From the NCBI RefSeq assembly GCF_014633365.1, contig NC_068350.1, positions 14,678,995-14,742,994 of the forward strand: a stretch of 64,000 bases of DNA, read 5' to 3'. This document shows positions 35,419 through 47,399 of this stretch, piece after piece; the stretch's first letter is position 1, and each line of letters starts with the position of its first letter. The notes under the pieces were generated by a model. The model searched no databases. It was not told where the DNA came from and saw only the letters and a program-made list of their open reading frames with translations. The stretch is from Diospyros lotus. Its lineage: Eukaryota; Streptophyta; Magnoliopsida; Ericales; Ebenaceae. The position numbers and the translations under genes were made by a program.

Positions 35419-35953
35419 ATCTCTCACTTGCACTAATGTTGATTTACATGCTACAGATCCTCATTGCATCGCCTGTTGGTATCTAATACCCATCTTCTCA
35501 AGATGATGATCAAGATGACTATGTGGAAGTGCTTTTTTCAGTGGGTCCGCGACATTCTCTAATGACGCGATCTTCTACAACTACACGTCTCCACGTGCTA
35601 TGATCTCTCGGATCAAATGGAGTGTCACTCGATGTGTTTGGACTTCTTGTGAGACCTAAGCTCCCTTACTTGTGTAATGGCTCCATTATTGTCGTAATAT
35701 AAGGATATCGACAACTCAATGGACATGACCACTTCAAGTTCAACAATGAACTTCCTCATCCAAATAGCCTTCTTTGCAACATCGCATGCCGCAACATATT
35801 CGGCTTCTATAGTGGAGTCCGTAGTTATTTCTTGCTTGAAACTCTTCCAACTAACTGCCCCTCCATTACAGATAAATACAAAGCCAGATGTAGACTTTCT
35901 ATCATCCATATCGGATTGAAAATCTAAATCTGTGAACCCATCAACACGGAGAT
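35419..35953 (-). pseudogene. Copia 1 RNase H, 3' end of pol (decayed)
   Basis: The - strand frame from about 35940 to 35625 gives the copia RNase H: GFTDxDFQSDMDDRKSTSG, GGAVSWKSFKQ, the catalytic Glu in TIEAEYVAA, and YYDNNGAI. The last part of the domain is cut by stops (from 35624). On the other side the frame is interrupted by a solo LTR and resumes at 37629, where RNase H joins RT. Confidence 0.85.
35949..35953. repeat. Target-site duplication GAGAT (left copy)
   Basis: Identical to 37624-37628; removing the insert restores the copia pol alignment across the junction. Confidence 0.9.
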
Positions 35954-37623
35954 TGAAAGTAAATCAAGATCATTACGGGGCAAGCAACGTAGTTAAAAAA
36001 TTTTTGAACCTTACCTCGATCTTGGTGAATGGATCAACGTCAAAAGTATAATATTCACATACAAAATAAAATAAATCTAACCATTAGATTTTTCATTTGC
36101 GGATTTGAGTTGTCCAAGCATCTAACCTCTAACTTATGATAAGTGGCACGGGTCTTTTGGCGAGGAGAGCAGAATAGGAGTGCTAGCTCTTTCTCCTATC
36201 GTGACTTGTGTATGGACGAAAAAATAATGATTTTTTAACTCTTGAAACCATAAAATTCAAACCTGAATTTGGGCAACCCTTAAATAGGTATTTACAGAGA
36301 AGCCTTATAGGGTTTCTTAAACCCTAATGGATTGGGCCAACCCATTTATCGTAATTCAACTAGGAACTTAATTAAATGGATTTATTCTAATCCAACTAGA
36401 AGTTTAATTAAATAGCCCAAATCTAATTATAAGTTTAAATAAAATATTTGGCCCAAATACTTTATTTAGCCCAAGTATTAATTTATGCCCAAATTATTAA
36501 ATTAGAAACTCCTTTCTAATTTAATCAATTTCCATTTTAGGAAACTCTTTCTTTTATGACCACCCCTCATCATATCGACGTCATTACGTCTATTTGTTCT
36601 TTTTTCAAGAGAACCTACGACGACACAACTTCTTGCCGAAGTGTCCCACTTAACCATACGTCCGCTCTCCTGGTTTAAGCCAGGGACCATACCTTTTGCG
36701 TATGACTCATTAGGCTTCCGAATATGTTAGTAATGTGTCGGTACGAACACATAAGACAAGATTGGCCTCTAGCAAGGCACATGCTTACCCAATTATTCAG
36801 AAGGATTCATAATCCATAAACAACCTTTCACGAGCATGCTACCCGATTTTGTTGCTTGATTATGATCACATGAGTTTTTCTTCAATTTTTTGGATATCCT
36901 CACTTAATAGAAAGTGAATCAATAACTCTTTATTGATCTCTTTCACCATGGCCATAGATTTAAAGTGAATATCCACCGAAGGTGCCTTAAATACATCATC
37001 CTCTATCAAGGGATAGATAAGTCCCATCTTGGTTATGCACCCATCTCCATAAGCCTCACGATATGCCCAACGATTGCCCACGTGCAGCCTTTGTCTAGGC
37101 CCATCGAAACGATGTGAAAGCATGCCAGTCTTCTTATGAGATGACTGTGACAACCTCAGGTCCAAGGATTAGTTACACCCATTTCGTATGAGAATACCAT
37201 CAACATATAATCAAAATGGATTCTCATGGCGAATCATGTCCAATGACATGTTCTCCAACATTGGTCACCTATGTACTTGTTTAGGCATCCCCATGCCTAT
37301 GGGTGTGAGACCCCCATTGCTATCACATAGAACATACAAGTCTTACCGTAATTGTCAATGTCGATTCTTGACATTGCTACGACTTGGGACATTTAATGAT
37401 GTCTAGAAACTATGATGCATCATCTCACATATTTATAGATTAATCACAGTATACATCATATAGACTTCTATTTAGTTTCATTTGGTTATTACAATAATAA
37501 CAAGAAACTAATAGAATGACTTCTTGTAAAATTAAATAACTCTTTATTCAATAATAAATATGATTACAAATGTCAGTGTATAATTTTTCCAATCTGATTG
37601 GGTCTAGAGCACCTACACTAACA
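35954..37623 (-). mobile_element. Solo LTR, 1.67 kb, copia type
   Basis: Runs from TGAAAGTAAATC to CACTAACA with perfect GAGAT duplications, inside the RNase H of copia 1. It is the same family as the LTR of copia 3 (58945-61419), with long shared stretches such as the segment around GACAAGATTGGCCTC. That pair fixes its orientation as -. Frames within it (36866-37165 -, 37188-37406 +) recur in the copia 3 LTR and are LTR sequence, not genes. Confidence 0.9.
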
Positions 37624-37628
37624 GAGAT
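37624..37628. repeat. Target-site duplication GAGAT (right copy)
   Basis: Identical to 35949-35953. Confidence 0.9.
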
Positions 37629-39843
37629 CACCCTCTCCATCCACCAGTAACAAATCTTTAGTCCTTCTCAAGTATTTAAGGGTACACTTTACTGCTGTCT
37701 AGTGTTCCATACCTAGATTTGACTGATATATGCTCGAGATGCTCACAGCATATGCGATATCAGATCTTATACATAGCATAACATTCATAAGACTCCCCAC
37801 AGCTGAGGCATAAGGGATCTTTTACATGCTTTCTATCTCTTTAGGTGTCTTGGGAGACATCCCTTTAGATAGATGTATTCCATGCTTGAAAGGTATAAAA
37901 CCTTTATTGGAATTTTCCATGCTAAACCTCTTTAGCATCTTTTCTATGTACAGACTTTGGGAGAGACCTATTAATCTCCTCGCTCTATCTCTATGGATGC
38001 GGATTCCCAAGATATATGTCACATCTCCTAGATCCTTCATGGAGAATTTATTAGACAACCATAATTTAATTGACATCAACATGCTAATGTCATTCCCCAT
38101 TAAGAGGATGTTATCCACATACAAGATCAGAAAAGCTCGTGCGCTCCCACTGACTTTCTTATATATACAAGGTTCATTTGGATTTCTAATGAAACCAAAC
38201 TCTTTGATCTCATTATCAAAATGAATGTTCCATGACATTGAGGCTTACTTAAGACCATAAATGGATCTCTTAAACTTGCACACTTGATTTGCATTGGGAG
38301 ACTCAAAACCATGAGGCTACTCCATGAATATATCATCCTCATGATAACCATTCAGGAAAGCCGTTTTGACATCCATTTGCCAAATCTCATAATCGTAGTG
38401 TGCTACTATGGCTAGCATCATTCTGATGGATTTAAGCATCACAACTGAGGAAAATGTCTCCTCATAGTCAATACCATGCCTTTGATGATATCTTTTCATC
38501 ACCAGTTATGCCTTGAAGGTTTGCACCTTCCCATCAAGACCAATCTTTCTCTTATAGATCCATTTGCACCCTATAGGAACTATTCCTTCAGGAGGATCCA
38601 CTAGAGTCCATACTTGGTTGGAATACATAGATTTCATTTCTGATTGCATAGCCTCTAGCCATTTCTTAGAGTTGATGTCTGACATCGCCTCCTTGTAGTT
38701 AGTAGGATTAATATCTTGACCACTAGCTCCATACAGAAGCGCTTCCTGTATCTCCTCCATCACGAAACCATATTGTTCTGGAGGACGAGATACTCTACTA
38801 GATTTGTGTGTCTCATGTGGAATGACTGTACTAGGACCTGCAACATTTGGATTAACTTCTTCATTAGGCTCGATTTGTGATTTAGAATACACTTCTTCTA
38901 ATTCTATTTTCTTCTCGATACCTCTCCCTTGAAGAAACTCTTTCTCCAAAAATATGGCATCCCTACTGACCAACACTCTTTGGTCATAAGGAAAATAGAA
39001 GTAGTACCTTTGTAATGCTCAGGGTACCCCACAAATCTTCCTTTGCTAGAGCGAGATTCTAGCTTATCTGTCTTAAGTTTCTTTACATAGGCAGGACAAC
39101 CCCATATCCTAACATGTTTAAGATTGGGTTGTCTTCTTGTCCATATCTCATATAGCGTACTCTCAACAGATTTACTAGGAGCCCTATTATGGAGATAAAT
39201 AGTTATGCATAAAGCATAGCCCCACAATGATATTGGTAGATCGGCAAAGGTGATCATTGAACGTATCATGTCCAACAAGGTATGATTTCTTCTCTCAGAA
39301 ACACCATTCAACTGTGGAGTTGCAGGAGGAGTTAACTGGGATATAATGCCATTGGCCTTAAGGTATTCATTGAATTCTGTACTCAAGTACTCACCATCTC
39401 GATCTGATCGAAGTATCTTGATGCTCTTTCTAGTCTGGTTCTCTATTTCAGCCTTAAACTCCTTGAACTTTTCAAAGGATTCAAACTTGTACTTCATCAA
39501 GTACACATAACCATACCGTGATAAGTCATCAGTGAAGGTTATGAAATACTGATAACCACCTCTTGCCATTATAGAAAATGACTCACATACGTCTATGTGG
39601 ATCAACCCTACAACTCATTGGCTCTTCCACTTTGTCCAACAAAAGGTGACTTAGCCATTTTCCTAAGGAGACAGGATTTACAAGTTGGCCCCGATTTAGA
39701 ACCTACTGGATCAATTAATCCTCTTTTGGCTAATTTGCTAATCCTTCTCTCATTTATGTGGCCTAGTCTAAGATGTTGTAAGTGTTTAAGCTCAACACCA
39801 TCATCACGAGAACGCTTCTCGCTGCTAGTGGGTGATTAAAACA
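37629..39843 (-). pseudogene. Copia 1 pol: integrase and reverse transcriptase (decayed)
   Basis: In element order (high to low coordinates) the frame shows the GAG-pre-integrase zinc finger (LRLGHINE..., CKSC, 39800-39640), the integrase core with DVC, DRDGEY and GVSERRN (39605-39000), a frameshift near 38990, an acidic linker, then RT: NSKKWLEAMQSEM, WIYKRKIG, QMDVKTAFLNG, and LILYVDNILLMGND near 38125-38085. The second Asp of the YVDD active site is Asn. Stops replace residues at about 38505, 38315, 38240, 37820 and 37700. Gag is missing. The block was active once; it cannot now make a working enzyme. Confidence 0.9.
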
Positions 39844-39946
39844 TTAATCATACAAAATATGAGAGATTTTCATAAAGGGTTTTTCATTCTAAGGTCAGTT
39901 TTTCATCAAACACATTTTCTCATATATCAAAAAATATGATACAACA
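39844..39946. other. Short non-coding junction beside copia 1
   Basis: AT-rich sequence between the truncated start of copia 1 pol and an LTR fragment; gag and the rest of the 5' region are absent. Confidence 0.4.
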
Positions 39947-40162
39947 CAATTGTCACATATTCTTAATACTTAAGAATAAGACCTTTAACAGGAAATCTAA
40001 GGACTCATTCATATATAATAATTGAGAGATATGAATGAAGATATGACCTCAAAATATACAAACAAGTTTTTGTTATATATATTGCAAGAATTACATCATT
40101 AGTCCCATAATTATAAATGTCGGATGCCATCTAAATCTTCCATTAGGGCACAAACACTAACA
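39947..40162 (-). repeat. LTR fragment of the copia 1 family
   Basis: 216 bp matching 35208-35418 (same CACATATTCTTAA... to ...CACTAACA end) with few differences. It ends exactly at CACTAACA, but what follows (TCACC...) is the paralogous host block rather than a polypurine tract. It is a truncated LTR joined to that block. Confidence 0.75.
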
Positions 40163-40770
40163 TCACCTTCCCTCACATTTTAGATTTTGGTTAGGTGAGA
40201 ACCGTTGAACACCACCCCATCATATGGTTAGAATATTAGAATCAAATAATCTTTCATGAAATGCACCCTCACATTTTAGTTGTTGGACACACCTAATCAG
40301 GCTGATGAACCTCTACGACATGGATAGACATGATGAATCAGATTCACCGCTTAAATCTAATATTCTTTTGCACATGGGAAGATTTCTGAGTTTTTCTTGG
40401 TTTGGGGGATGCCCCAGTGTGTCTTGTAGACCCTTTTTCTCATTTTTTTTTTTGTTAATATATCTTACTTACAGAAAAAAATACTAAAAAAAGCACCAAA
40501 ATGCATAAATGTAGGAGATAATGCATAATCTTTTAATTTAGAAAAAATGTATTCTTCATTTAAATTAAATTAGTGTAAAACATAATAAAAGACATATTAC
40601 AAGGTCAAAGACATTCATACAAGTTTTAGATGTTGCACCAAAAATAATCTTACTAACTATTACCAAAAGAAAACTATTAAATTCAAATGTAATACATTGA
40701 ATTTAAATGTAACTGATCCCATGAATAAAAAGCATTTATTATTATTGCCATAAATATAGCATTTATTTTG

Positions 40771-40780
40771 TATATATATA
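40771..40780 (+). promoter_or_regulatory. TATA box of peptide gene A
   Basis: TATATATATA lies 91 bp before the start codon, leaving room for a 5' leader of about 60-70 nt. The same element, two bases shorter, precedes gene B at an equivalent distance. Confidence 0.6.
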
Positions 40781-40870
40781 TTGGCTCCAAGGAAAATCTT
40801 TTGACATTCTACACTATAAAGAAGATATTTTCTCTACTCAAGCTAGTTGTAGGAACACAACCCAAAAGAC

Positions 40871-41451
40871 ATGAAGAAGACACTTCTCAACAAAATAGTT
40901 TTCTCGGCCATCCTTATTGTTTTTGTCTTGGGTTAGTTCTCTCCCTCTATCTCTTACCCTAAAGGTTATATATTTATTGCAATTTCTACATTTTTGTTTC
41001 TTATTTTTTATACTTTCAAGACCCAAAACTTTAAAACACTTTTGATTTTGGTTTTTTTTACCCCAACGAGTTCTCGAAATCATTAAAAATAAAATATTAT
41101 AATTTGCTAGTTTCGACGTTATTTCTCAAAATTATATTATGAAACACATTTTTTACAATTAACCTAATTTCAAAATGATAAAAACAATTTTGAAATGATA
41201 ACCAAATGTGTACTAAATAGATGATTTCATATATAATAAGCTGACTAACATATATATATATTTTAGGTTCACAAAATGTAGATGCAAATGGAATTGAAGG
41301 AACAAAAGCAACAAGGATTGAGACAAGATTTGCTCCAAAGAATGAGACAAAGTGCACAAGCGACTTTGATTGCCAAAATATATGTTGGCTTTATTGTAGT
41401 ATCAAACATTGTGTAATTGCAACTGGCGAATGCATCTGCAATATATGTTAA
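40871..41451 (+). CDS. Secreted defensin-like cysteine-rich peptide A (two exons)
   Basis: Exon 1 (40871-40931) ends at a GTTAGT donor in phase 1; the intron is 40932-41266, U/A-rich, ending TATATTTTAG; exon 2 is 41267-41451. The joined frame codes 81 residues. Residues 1-20 are a signal peptide (basic MKKTLLNK, then a hydrophobic core), with likely cleavage after VDA27. A short acidic spacer leads to a cysteine domain at 50-81: C-x5-C-x3-C-x3-C-x4-C-x6-C-x-C-x2-C. The C-x3-C plus C-x-C pair fits a CS-alpha-beta defensin-like fold, and exon 1 carrying only the signal peptide is the usual plant defensin-like/NCR gene layout. Eight cysteines predict four disulfides. It is probably an apoplastic defence or signalling peptide; the exact subfamily is unknown. 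A poly(A) signal follows at 41509. Confidence 0.8.
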
Positions 41452-41508
41452 GTTAGCAAAGTTTCATATATCAATGTTATGAGAAACAAATAGTGAAGAG
41501 TTTCAATG

Positions 41509-41514
41509 AATAAA
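41509..41514 (+). terminator. Polyadenylation signal of gene A
   Basis: AATAAA lies 58 bp after the stop codon, conserved at the same place after gene B. Confidence 0.5.
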
Positions 41515-43131
41515 TGTGGGACTTTTGGTATAAGATGCATTTTAATCCTTGTTGTTTTTAGAGTATAGTTGATGGCATTACTTGTTTTAGTTTAAGATTA
41601 TTTATATAGTCAAGCCACATGCACAATTTTAATTAATTATATTTATTGTATAAAATTTGAACATTAAGGCTAAAGGGTGGTGTTTGGATTATTTTACTAA
41701 ACTAAAACAATACCCCCATCAAATCCAAAGTTTAATTGGGTTGGGTTGAGTTTGATGGTGTTAAGATCAACCATTATAGAGTGTTGGTTGATTTGCGACA
41801 ACTACTCAAAAGTTGGTAGTTGAAAAATGTTAAACGCTCATCGAAGATGTGTCGTCAATCAAGATCATAATGACTACTTGCGAACATTTCTAAAAAAATA
41901 TTTTTAATATTTAAGTCAGAAAATATGTTAAAAAAATGATTTGAATGAAATAAAGAATCTCTCTTGTACCTATTTGTTATTGTCTTCTTATTTGGGTGAG
42001 ATGCCTTGTTGCCTGTTAGGGATGAAGGTTGAGATAGCTGGGATTGAGATGAAGATTATATTATCAAGCAGTGTGATCCAAGTGTTATATTATCTTGTGA
42101 TTAGAATTTTCTATCTATCTTGTTGACACATCGAGATGAATATTATAGATAATTATAATCTCAAAAATCACGATGGCTAATTTGGCCCTTAGGTTTGTGA
42201 GACGGTGTAACATATATATAAGAAATATGGGTTTGAATTCAAATCAAACCCGACCTGCTCATAAGGGGTTCATGGGTTTAGGGTTTACTACCCTAAACCT
42301 AAGACAAATATATATATATATAATTACTACCTACTTCAGAAGTAGGGAAGTTGAAGACAAATATATATATATATATAACAAAAATATAGAAAAAAAATTG
42401 ATCGTTTTGCATAGAATAGAATCACTGGCTACCTTTTTACCAATAGAAAAAGAGGAGGAAATGAAACTTTCAGTTTGAAAATGCAAAATTTAACCTTATA
42501 AACTAATAGCACTATCTGTACTACCAGTTTACAAAAATATCTATTAGCAAAATTACTTAATGCTCACCTACACTTGTTAAACCATCAAGACCTTTTAAAT
42601 CGAGCAAAGTCTGATTTTAAATGTCATACCATTTTCATTACAAAAGAAGAATCATTATCAGGAAAATTTAATTATTGGATGGGATTTCATACCATGAAGG
42701 CATCTAAGCACATTTATAAACAAACAACACCAAATTTGTCATTCTTTTGCGATTTGTTTCCATACACACACACACATATGTACCCATCATATATGCAATT
42801 TCTTGCCAGTTTCTCCTCCAAATCTCAACTTGATCAATCGGTCATAACAGTGTTAAAATCATCCTAAATTATGTTGAGCATCATTTTGGCAAGATTCACA
42901 GAGAACCCAAATATTTGAGGTAGTGGTTCATGGATTTTTCATTCAATTTACCAAGTTTTTGTCACAATTTTTAGCTTGTCATAACTTTGTTGTTAATCAT
43001 AAAAAATGTATACCAAAATTGTCAAATTACTTTCTTCTATCGTGCCTATAATACCCATCAAACTATTGAATTCGATTCAAAGTCATTTGTTCAGAATTTG
43101 AGTCAAAAGTGTTGGAATTGAAGTACGACGA
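41515..43131. other. Non-coding part of the left host block
   Basis: AT-rich, with TA microsatellites at 42300-42380, no coding frame conserved in the paralogous copy, and no RNA gene seen. 42470-42890 is present here only. Confidence 0.6.
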
Positions 43132-43259
43132 TGTAGGTAAATTTAAAATTTTTTGCACATCAGACATACACAACGGAAGTCATTAATACACACTATACAT
43201 AGTTTTAGTATTTAGGTGACTCGATATTTCCTCATATGAAATACAATAAATCACATCGC

Positions 43260-43264
43260 TATAG
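43260..43264. repeat. Target-site duplication TATAG (left copy)
   Basis: Identical to 45741-45745; the paralogous site near 57990 lacks the insert. Confidence 0.9.
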
Positions 43265-45740
43265 TGTAACACCCCATCTTACATGGGCGTGTCACTATAA
43301 GAAAATTCTTGGGGATCCTTTTTTTTTTAAAAAAAAAAAGACTGCCACACGCGGTGCCATGAGAACAGTCTTCACATGCAGATGAAACACCCGTCACATA
43401 CAATGGTTGACGCCCGCAGTGATTCCAAGAACAATCTTCACATGCAGAAGAAAACCCCGACAATTCCAGTCTTACTCGTTTAACTAACAAGATCAAAGGG
43501 CATAAAACTAAACGAGATATAAAACAACATAGCGGAATAAATACAACAAAATGTCATGGCCTACCACGAGTTTAATACAAGTGTTCCCGTACTGAAATAT
43601 GTAATACAAACTATCAAGTGATACAGCGATGTCATACAACTGATTATACATATATCAAAATAAATACTAACACACCCAAAATGGTACAACGATTATCCAC
43701 TAAACACCGCTGGCCCCACCGGCCATCTCCTCGATCTCGCAACTGTCCCTGGTTGGAACGTTGAATGTTCTAGGGGCATAACCCAAGTTAGATGATAAAA
43801 ACATCTAAATGATGGCACGAAACAGATTATACAATGCATGAACAACATACGAGCATGGCATTTACAGACAAAGACAACATGCAACATGTCTAACTTGAGA
43901 AATCTCCCTGACATACTAAACCTCTCGTGGAAAATCCATTCCACACACCGTTGGGGTTGACCTTGCCGCGACATACTTAATCCCCTCGAGTGCCCTACCG
44001 TGTCACTCGTTCACCAGGATTAACCTTGTCCTATTCTCAAGATGACCCCATCCCGTCTCATGTGGACCCAACAACGACATGAAAATTGACACCCCGATGT
44101 TATGAAAATACACGCCATGCACTGACTCATTTTTAAAAGTGAAAACAGTTAATGCAACATATCAGATGTTCAGTATGCAAATGACGCCACAAAATACATA
44201 AGTGAAATGTCTTTGTAAACAATCCAAGTTCCGGGAGGTATAAGAGTTTATTAGAACTCACTACACACACTCCAAAACACGTTCAAGACAAGGTAAAGCT
44301 AGAATCAAACCACTCACCTCAATTTGGAAAAGTTCAGATTTTGCCTTGAAAAATGTGCCGTGTCTCGAAAAACGTGCAATTCTTCTTTCTAAATCACCAA
44401 TTGTCTCCTATTCACCATTTGGACCTTAGAAATCAATATTTCTATTTTCCCTCAATTTTCTCTATTTTTCTTTATTTTTAAACCTTCCTTACTTTTGAAA
44501 ATTCATAAAAAATACCTAACATCAAGTTTCACCAAATATTTTTCCATGATAATTCCTAAAATAATTTTACAAAAATTACAAAATTAAAATCAAGGAAAAA
44601 ACCTACCTCACGCGCCTTCACGAGCCACCCAGAGGCTTGGCGAGTGAGGCCCACGCGCAGTCGGCTCCGATCGTCTTCTTCGGCTATGGCAGCTTTTCGG
44701 CGACTTCCTTTGGCAAAAACGACCACGGGGCCTTGAAGATCTCGATGAGACGATCTTGATGGAACCCTCAAATGGCAGAAAAACCCACCGGAGGATGCCT
44801 TAAACGGCAGTTGCAGGTCGTGGTCCGGCCGAGCTTGACTTTCCGGCGAACTCACGAAAACCCCTCTATTTCTATACCAAACGACTCCAAATGCTCCAGA
44901 AACAATCCTCAACACCCAAGAAACAAAAGCCCCTTATCCTAGAAGCTCGATTCAGCCTAAAACTAGAGAAATTTCACTCGATTTTAAATTTGAACCCTCG
45001 GCCAAGAACCCTTTTTTATACTCGATTTTTGACCCGATTCTCCAGCAAATCTGGCTCGTTCTTATCCCCTAAACCCAAATCCATTCTCCAAACCAATCGA
45101 AAAGCCCCAAATCATGAGCCTTATCCCTCGAAAAATCCGGTCGAATCGGACATCCCATCCACCATAAAAATCGGTCACATCTTGCTATTTTTCGGCCAAT
45201 AGCAGCTCTTAATGGCCTTATTGTCGCCTGGAGGCTACCCTAGAGCCTCCGGGCGACCTTCCCGATGCCTCTGAGGCAGTCGTCGGTGGCCACAGGTGGC
45301 CGGTCGGTTTCACACTAGGCAATTTTGAAAAATTGCATTTTAGCCCCTAGCTAACTTTTAATTGCATTTTCTCCCATTCTTTGGCAACCCTAGACTATCT
45401 AACACTTTCACTACTGCCCATAAGTTCTATATTTTTTATTTCCTCAAGAAATTTCTGAAAACTTCGTCATTTCAACCTCCCTCGGATACTTTACAAAATC
45501 TGCACTTTTGCCCGAATGCCCTTATTTGCATGTTTTTGACTTCAAACCTTCGAAAATCTCTTGATTTTGTCGAATGTCGCTTATTTGGACAATTTTGAAC
45601 TTTATTGGCTCGCTTGATATAGTCCCTCACCTTCTGCTTATGTTTTGAGTATTGCACTTAGGCCTGAAACTATTGTAAATTCCAATTTTTGACCTCATAA
45701 TTTTCGAAAATTCTCTTAACATTAAATACTGGGTATTACA
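43265..45740 (-). mobile_element. Solo LTR, 2.48 kb, gypsy type
   Basis: TGTAACACCCCATC to GGGTATTACA with perfect TATAG duplications. The empty site is visible in the paralogous LTR at 57858-58944, so this insertion came after the duplication of the host block. Frames inside it (43251-43496 -, 43693-43974 -, 44556-44915 -, 44891-45202 +) show no known domain. Confidence 0.9.
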
Positions 45741-45745
45741 TATAG
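45741..45745. repeat. Target-site duplication TATAG (right copy)
   Basis: Identical to 43260-43264. Confidence 0.9.
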
Positions 45746-47399
45746 CCCAATGTTAGGCGGGTGTAGAAATTGTTTCAATACTAAAACTAAATCCTCCTCA
45801 CCACATGGAAGGCCTAGTTCATCCACACTTAACAAGCTATCCGATATTATGTCAAGGTCATCGTCACATGTTAATCTGAGGACATTAATTCACCCGCACC
45901 TTTTTGTCTCTCCTAAACAATCTGTAATTTTCCCAGTGTAACAATTATGTAGCTATATTTTTTCATAGAAGCAAAAGCAAAAGATAATAGAGGAAAAAGC
46001 CAAGCACGTAGCCTCTAAAATTTTCTCTCCTAATTTTCTCTACCTCTATGAAGACAAAAGCTTCCAATTTTTCCTCATCACCCTCCAATTTTTTGCCACG
46101 TGTAAGGCATTATAATTGGCTAAGGTGGCACTAGGAGTTGAGTGTCTTCCCCAAGCCAGTCGACTACTTGAACTAAGGCAGTTGACTCTCAATGTTGTTT
46201 TCAAAGAAACCGCAACTGGCTCATTAACTATTATCGAACTGAGTCATTAACACTTAATGACATATTAAAAAACCATCATTAACTATTAATAATGTTTGAG
46301 ACATAACAGGTGCGTAATGTCGATACCAAATGCCATGCTATATGGTGTGTGACTTTCTAGGTTCACTGCCTAATAGCAATAGATAATGCTAAAACCCTTT
46401 TTTATGTTGGTTAAATCACTTTGACCTGTTGCAAGAATCTCTCCATGTTCTAGTGACATTCTGAAAGGTCCTGGGAAAAGCTTAACAACGATCCAACACA
46501 ATATAGAAGGTAATGAAGTCAAACTTCAGGTGAGCCTATAATAGTTGATGATTACCGTGTAATATAATCCTTCCGTCACTCAATGTCTTAACCGAGCGAG
46601 AGTCATGGTGTGATAAACTCACAAACTCAATAACTATATGCCAGATCTTATTAGCATTACTAGATGACACCCCAGGAAACACTTTCCTAATTAATCATAC
46701 TGCCTTGGCTAAGAACTTTCTCGTCACATGAATAGTAAACCACATAGGATGTTCGTCACACTGAAATAAGCATGACAAATCATATTCCTGAGCACCTGCC
46801 TCCATGTACTAGCAATATGAAACCACATAGATGAACGTTCCCACCTTGCAATTGAATGGTTTAGAACATTAGCAAATCCCACACACAAATACATAAGACA
46901 ACTGTGTCAGTTCAAGTCTAAGGATCAGTCACACAATTGCAACTTAATGACAAGATCATTATCCACAATGTCATGTGATTAGTCATTAGTGTCACATTCA
47001 GTGCTTTGTTCTCCAACAACCACCTATGAGTTTACTAGAGACATCCTTATGTCATATGGTATGTGACCTACCACCCTTAACCATTAGTATCTCGTACTAA
47101 TCAAGGTAGTAAACATCGTGTCGATCCATAAACGATTAATTAGAGTCCCCATCTGATTAATCTAAGGATCAGGAATATTTAAAAAATCCTGTTACTAGAG
47201 GATCTCGTCACATATTCTTATCACCTTAAGAATTGGACCCTCAAACAAGAAATCTAATGACTCATTCTTACAACAAACTATATAGTAATAAATGATTATA
47301 AAACTTGCCTTTTTATAATGATATATACAAAGATACATCATATGTATTTTACATATGCTAGAAGTTATCTAAATCTGACATTAGGGCACATCACTAACA

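Larger units (their letters stand above)
40163..43131. repeat. Paralogous host block, left copy (contains peptide gene A)
   Basis: 40163-40400, 40500-42470 and 42890-43131 align with 53295-53525, 53979-55490, 57150-57590 and 57630-57857. The copies differ by point changes and block indels: the left copy has about 430 bp (42470-42890) missing on the right, while the right copy has 53526-53978 and the LTR 55500-57149. Apart from the peptide gene it is AT-rich and non-coding. Confidence 0.85.
43132..47399 (-). repeat. 3' LTR of copia element 2, split by a solo LTR
   Basis: From TGTAGGTAAATTT (43132) to CTAACA (47399); without the solo LTR and its duplicated site the LTR is about 1.8 kb. The + strand right end is followed by ATCTCCCACTTACAC, the complement of a purine-rich tract. 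The same LTR start in the same flanking sequence recurs at 57858, so this insertion predates duplication of the host block. Confidence 0.8.

Noticed and set aside
36866..37165. 99-codon - strand frame, with a similar frame at 60662-60877
   Set aside because: Both lie in LTRs of the same copia family; similarity comes from the LTR, and the product matches no retrotransposon or host domain I know.
40768..40962. Single-exon frame overlapping peptide gene A (and its counterpart at 54276-54557)
   Set aside because: It starts in or near the TATA box and runs into the intron in a different phase from the signal peptide; the spliced frame explains conservation between the copies better.
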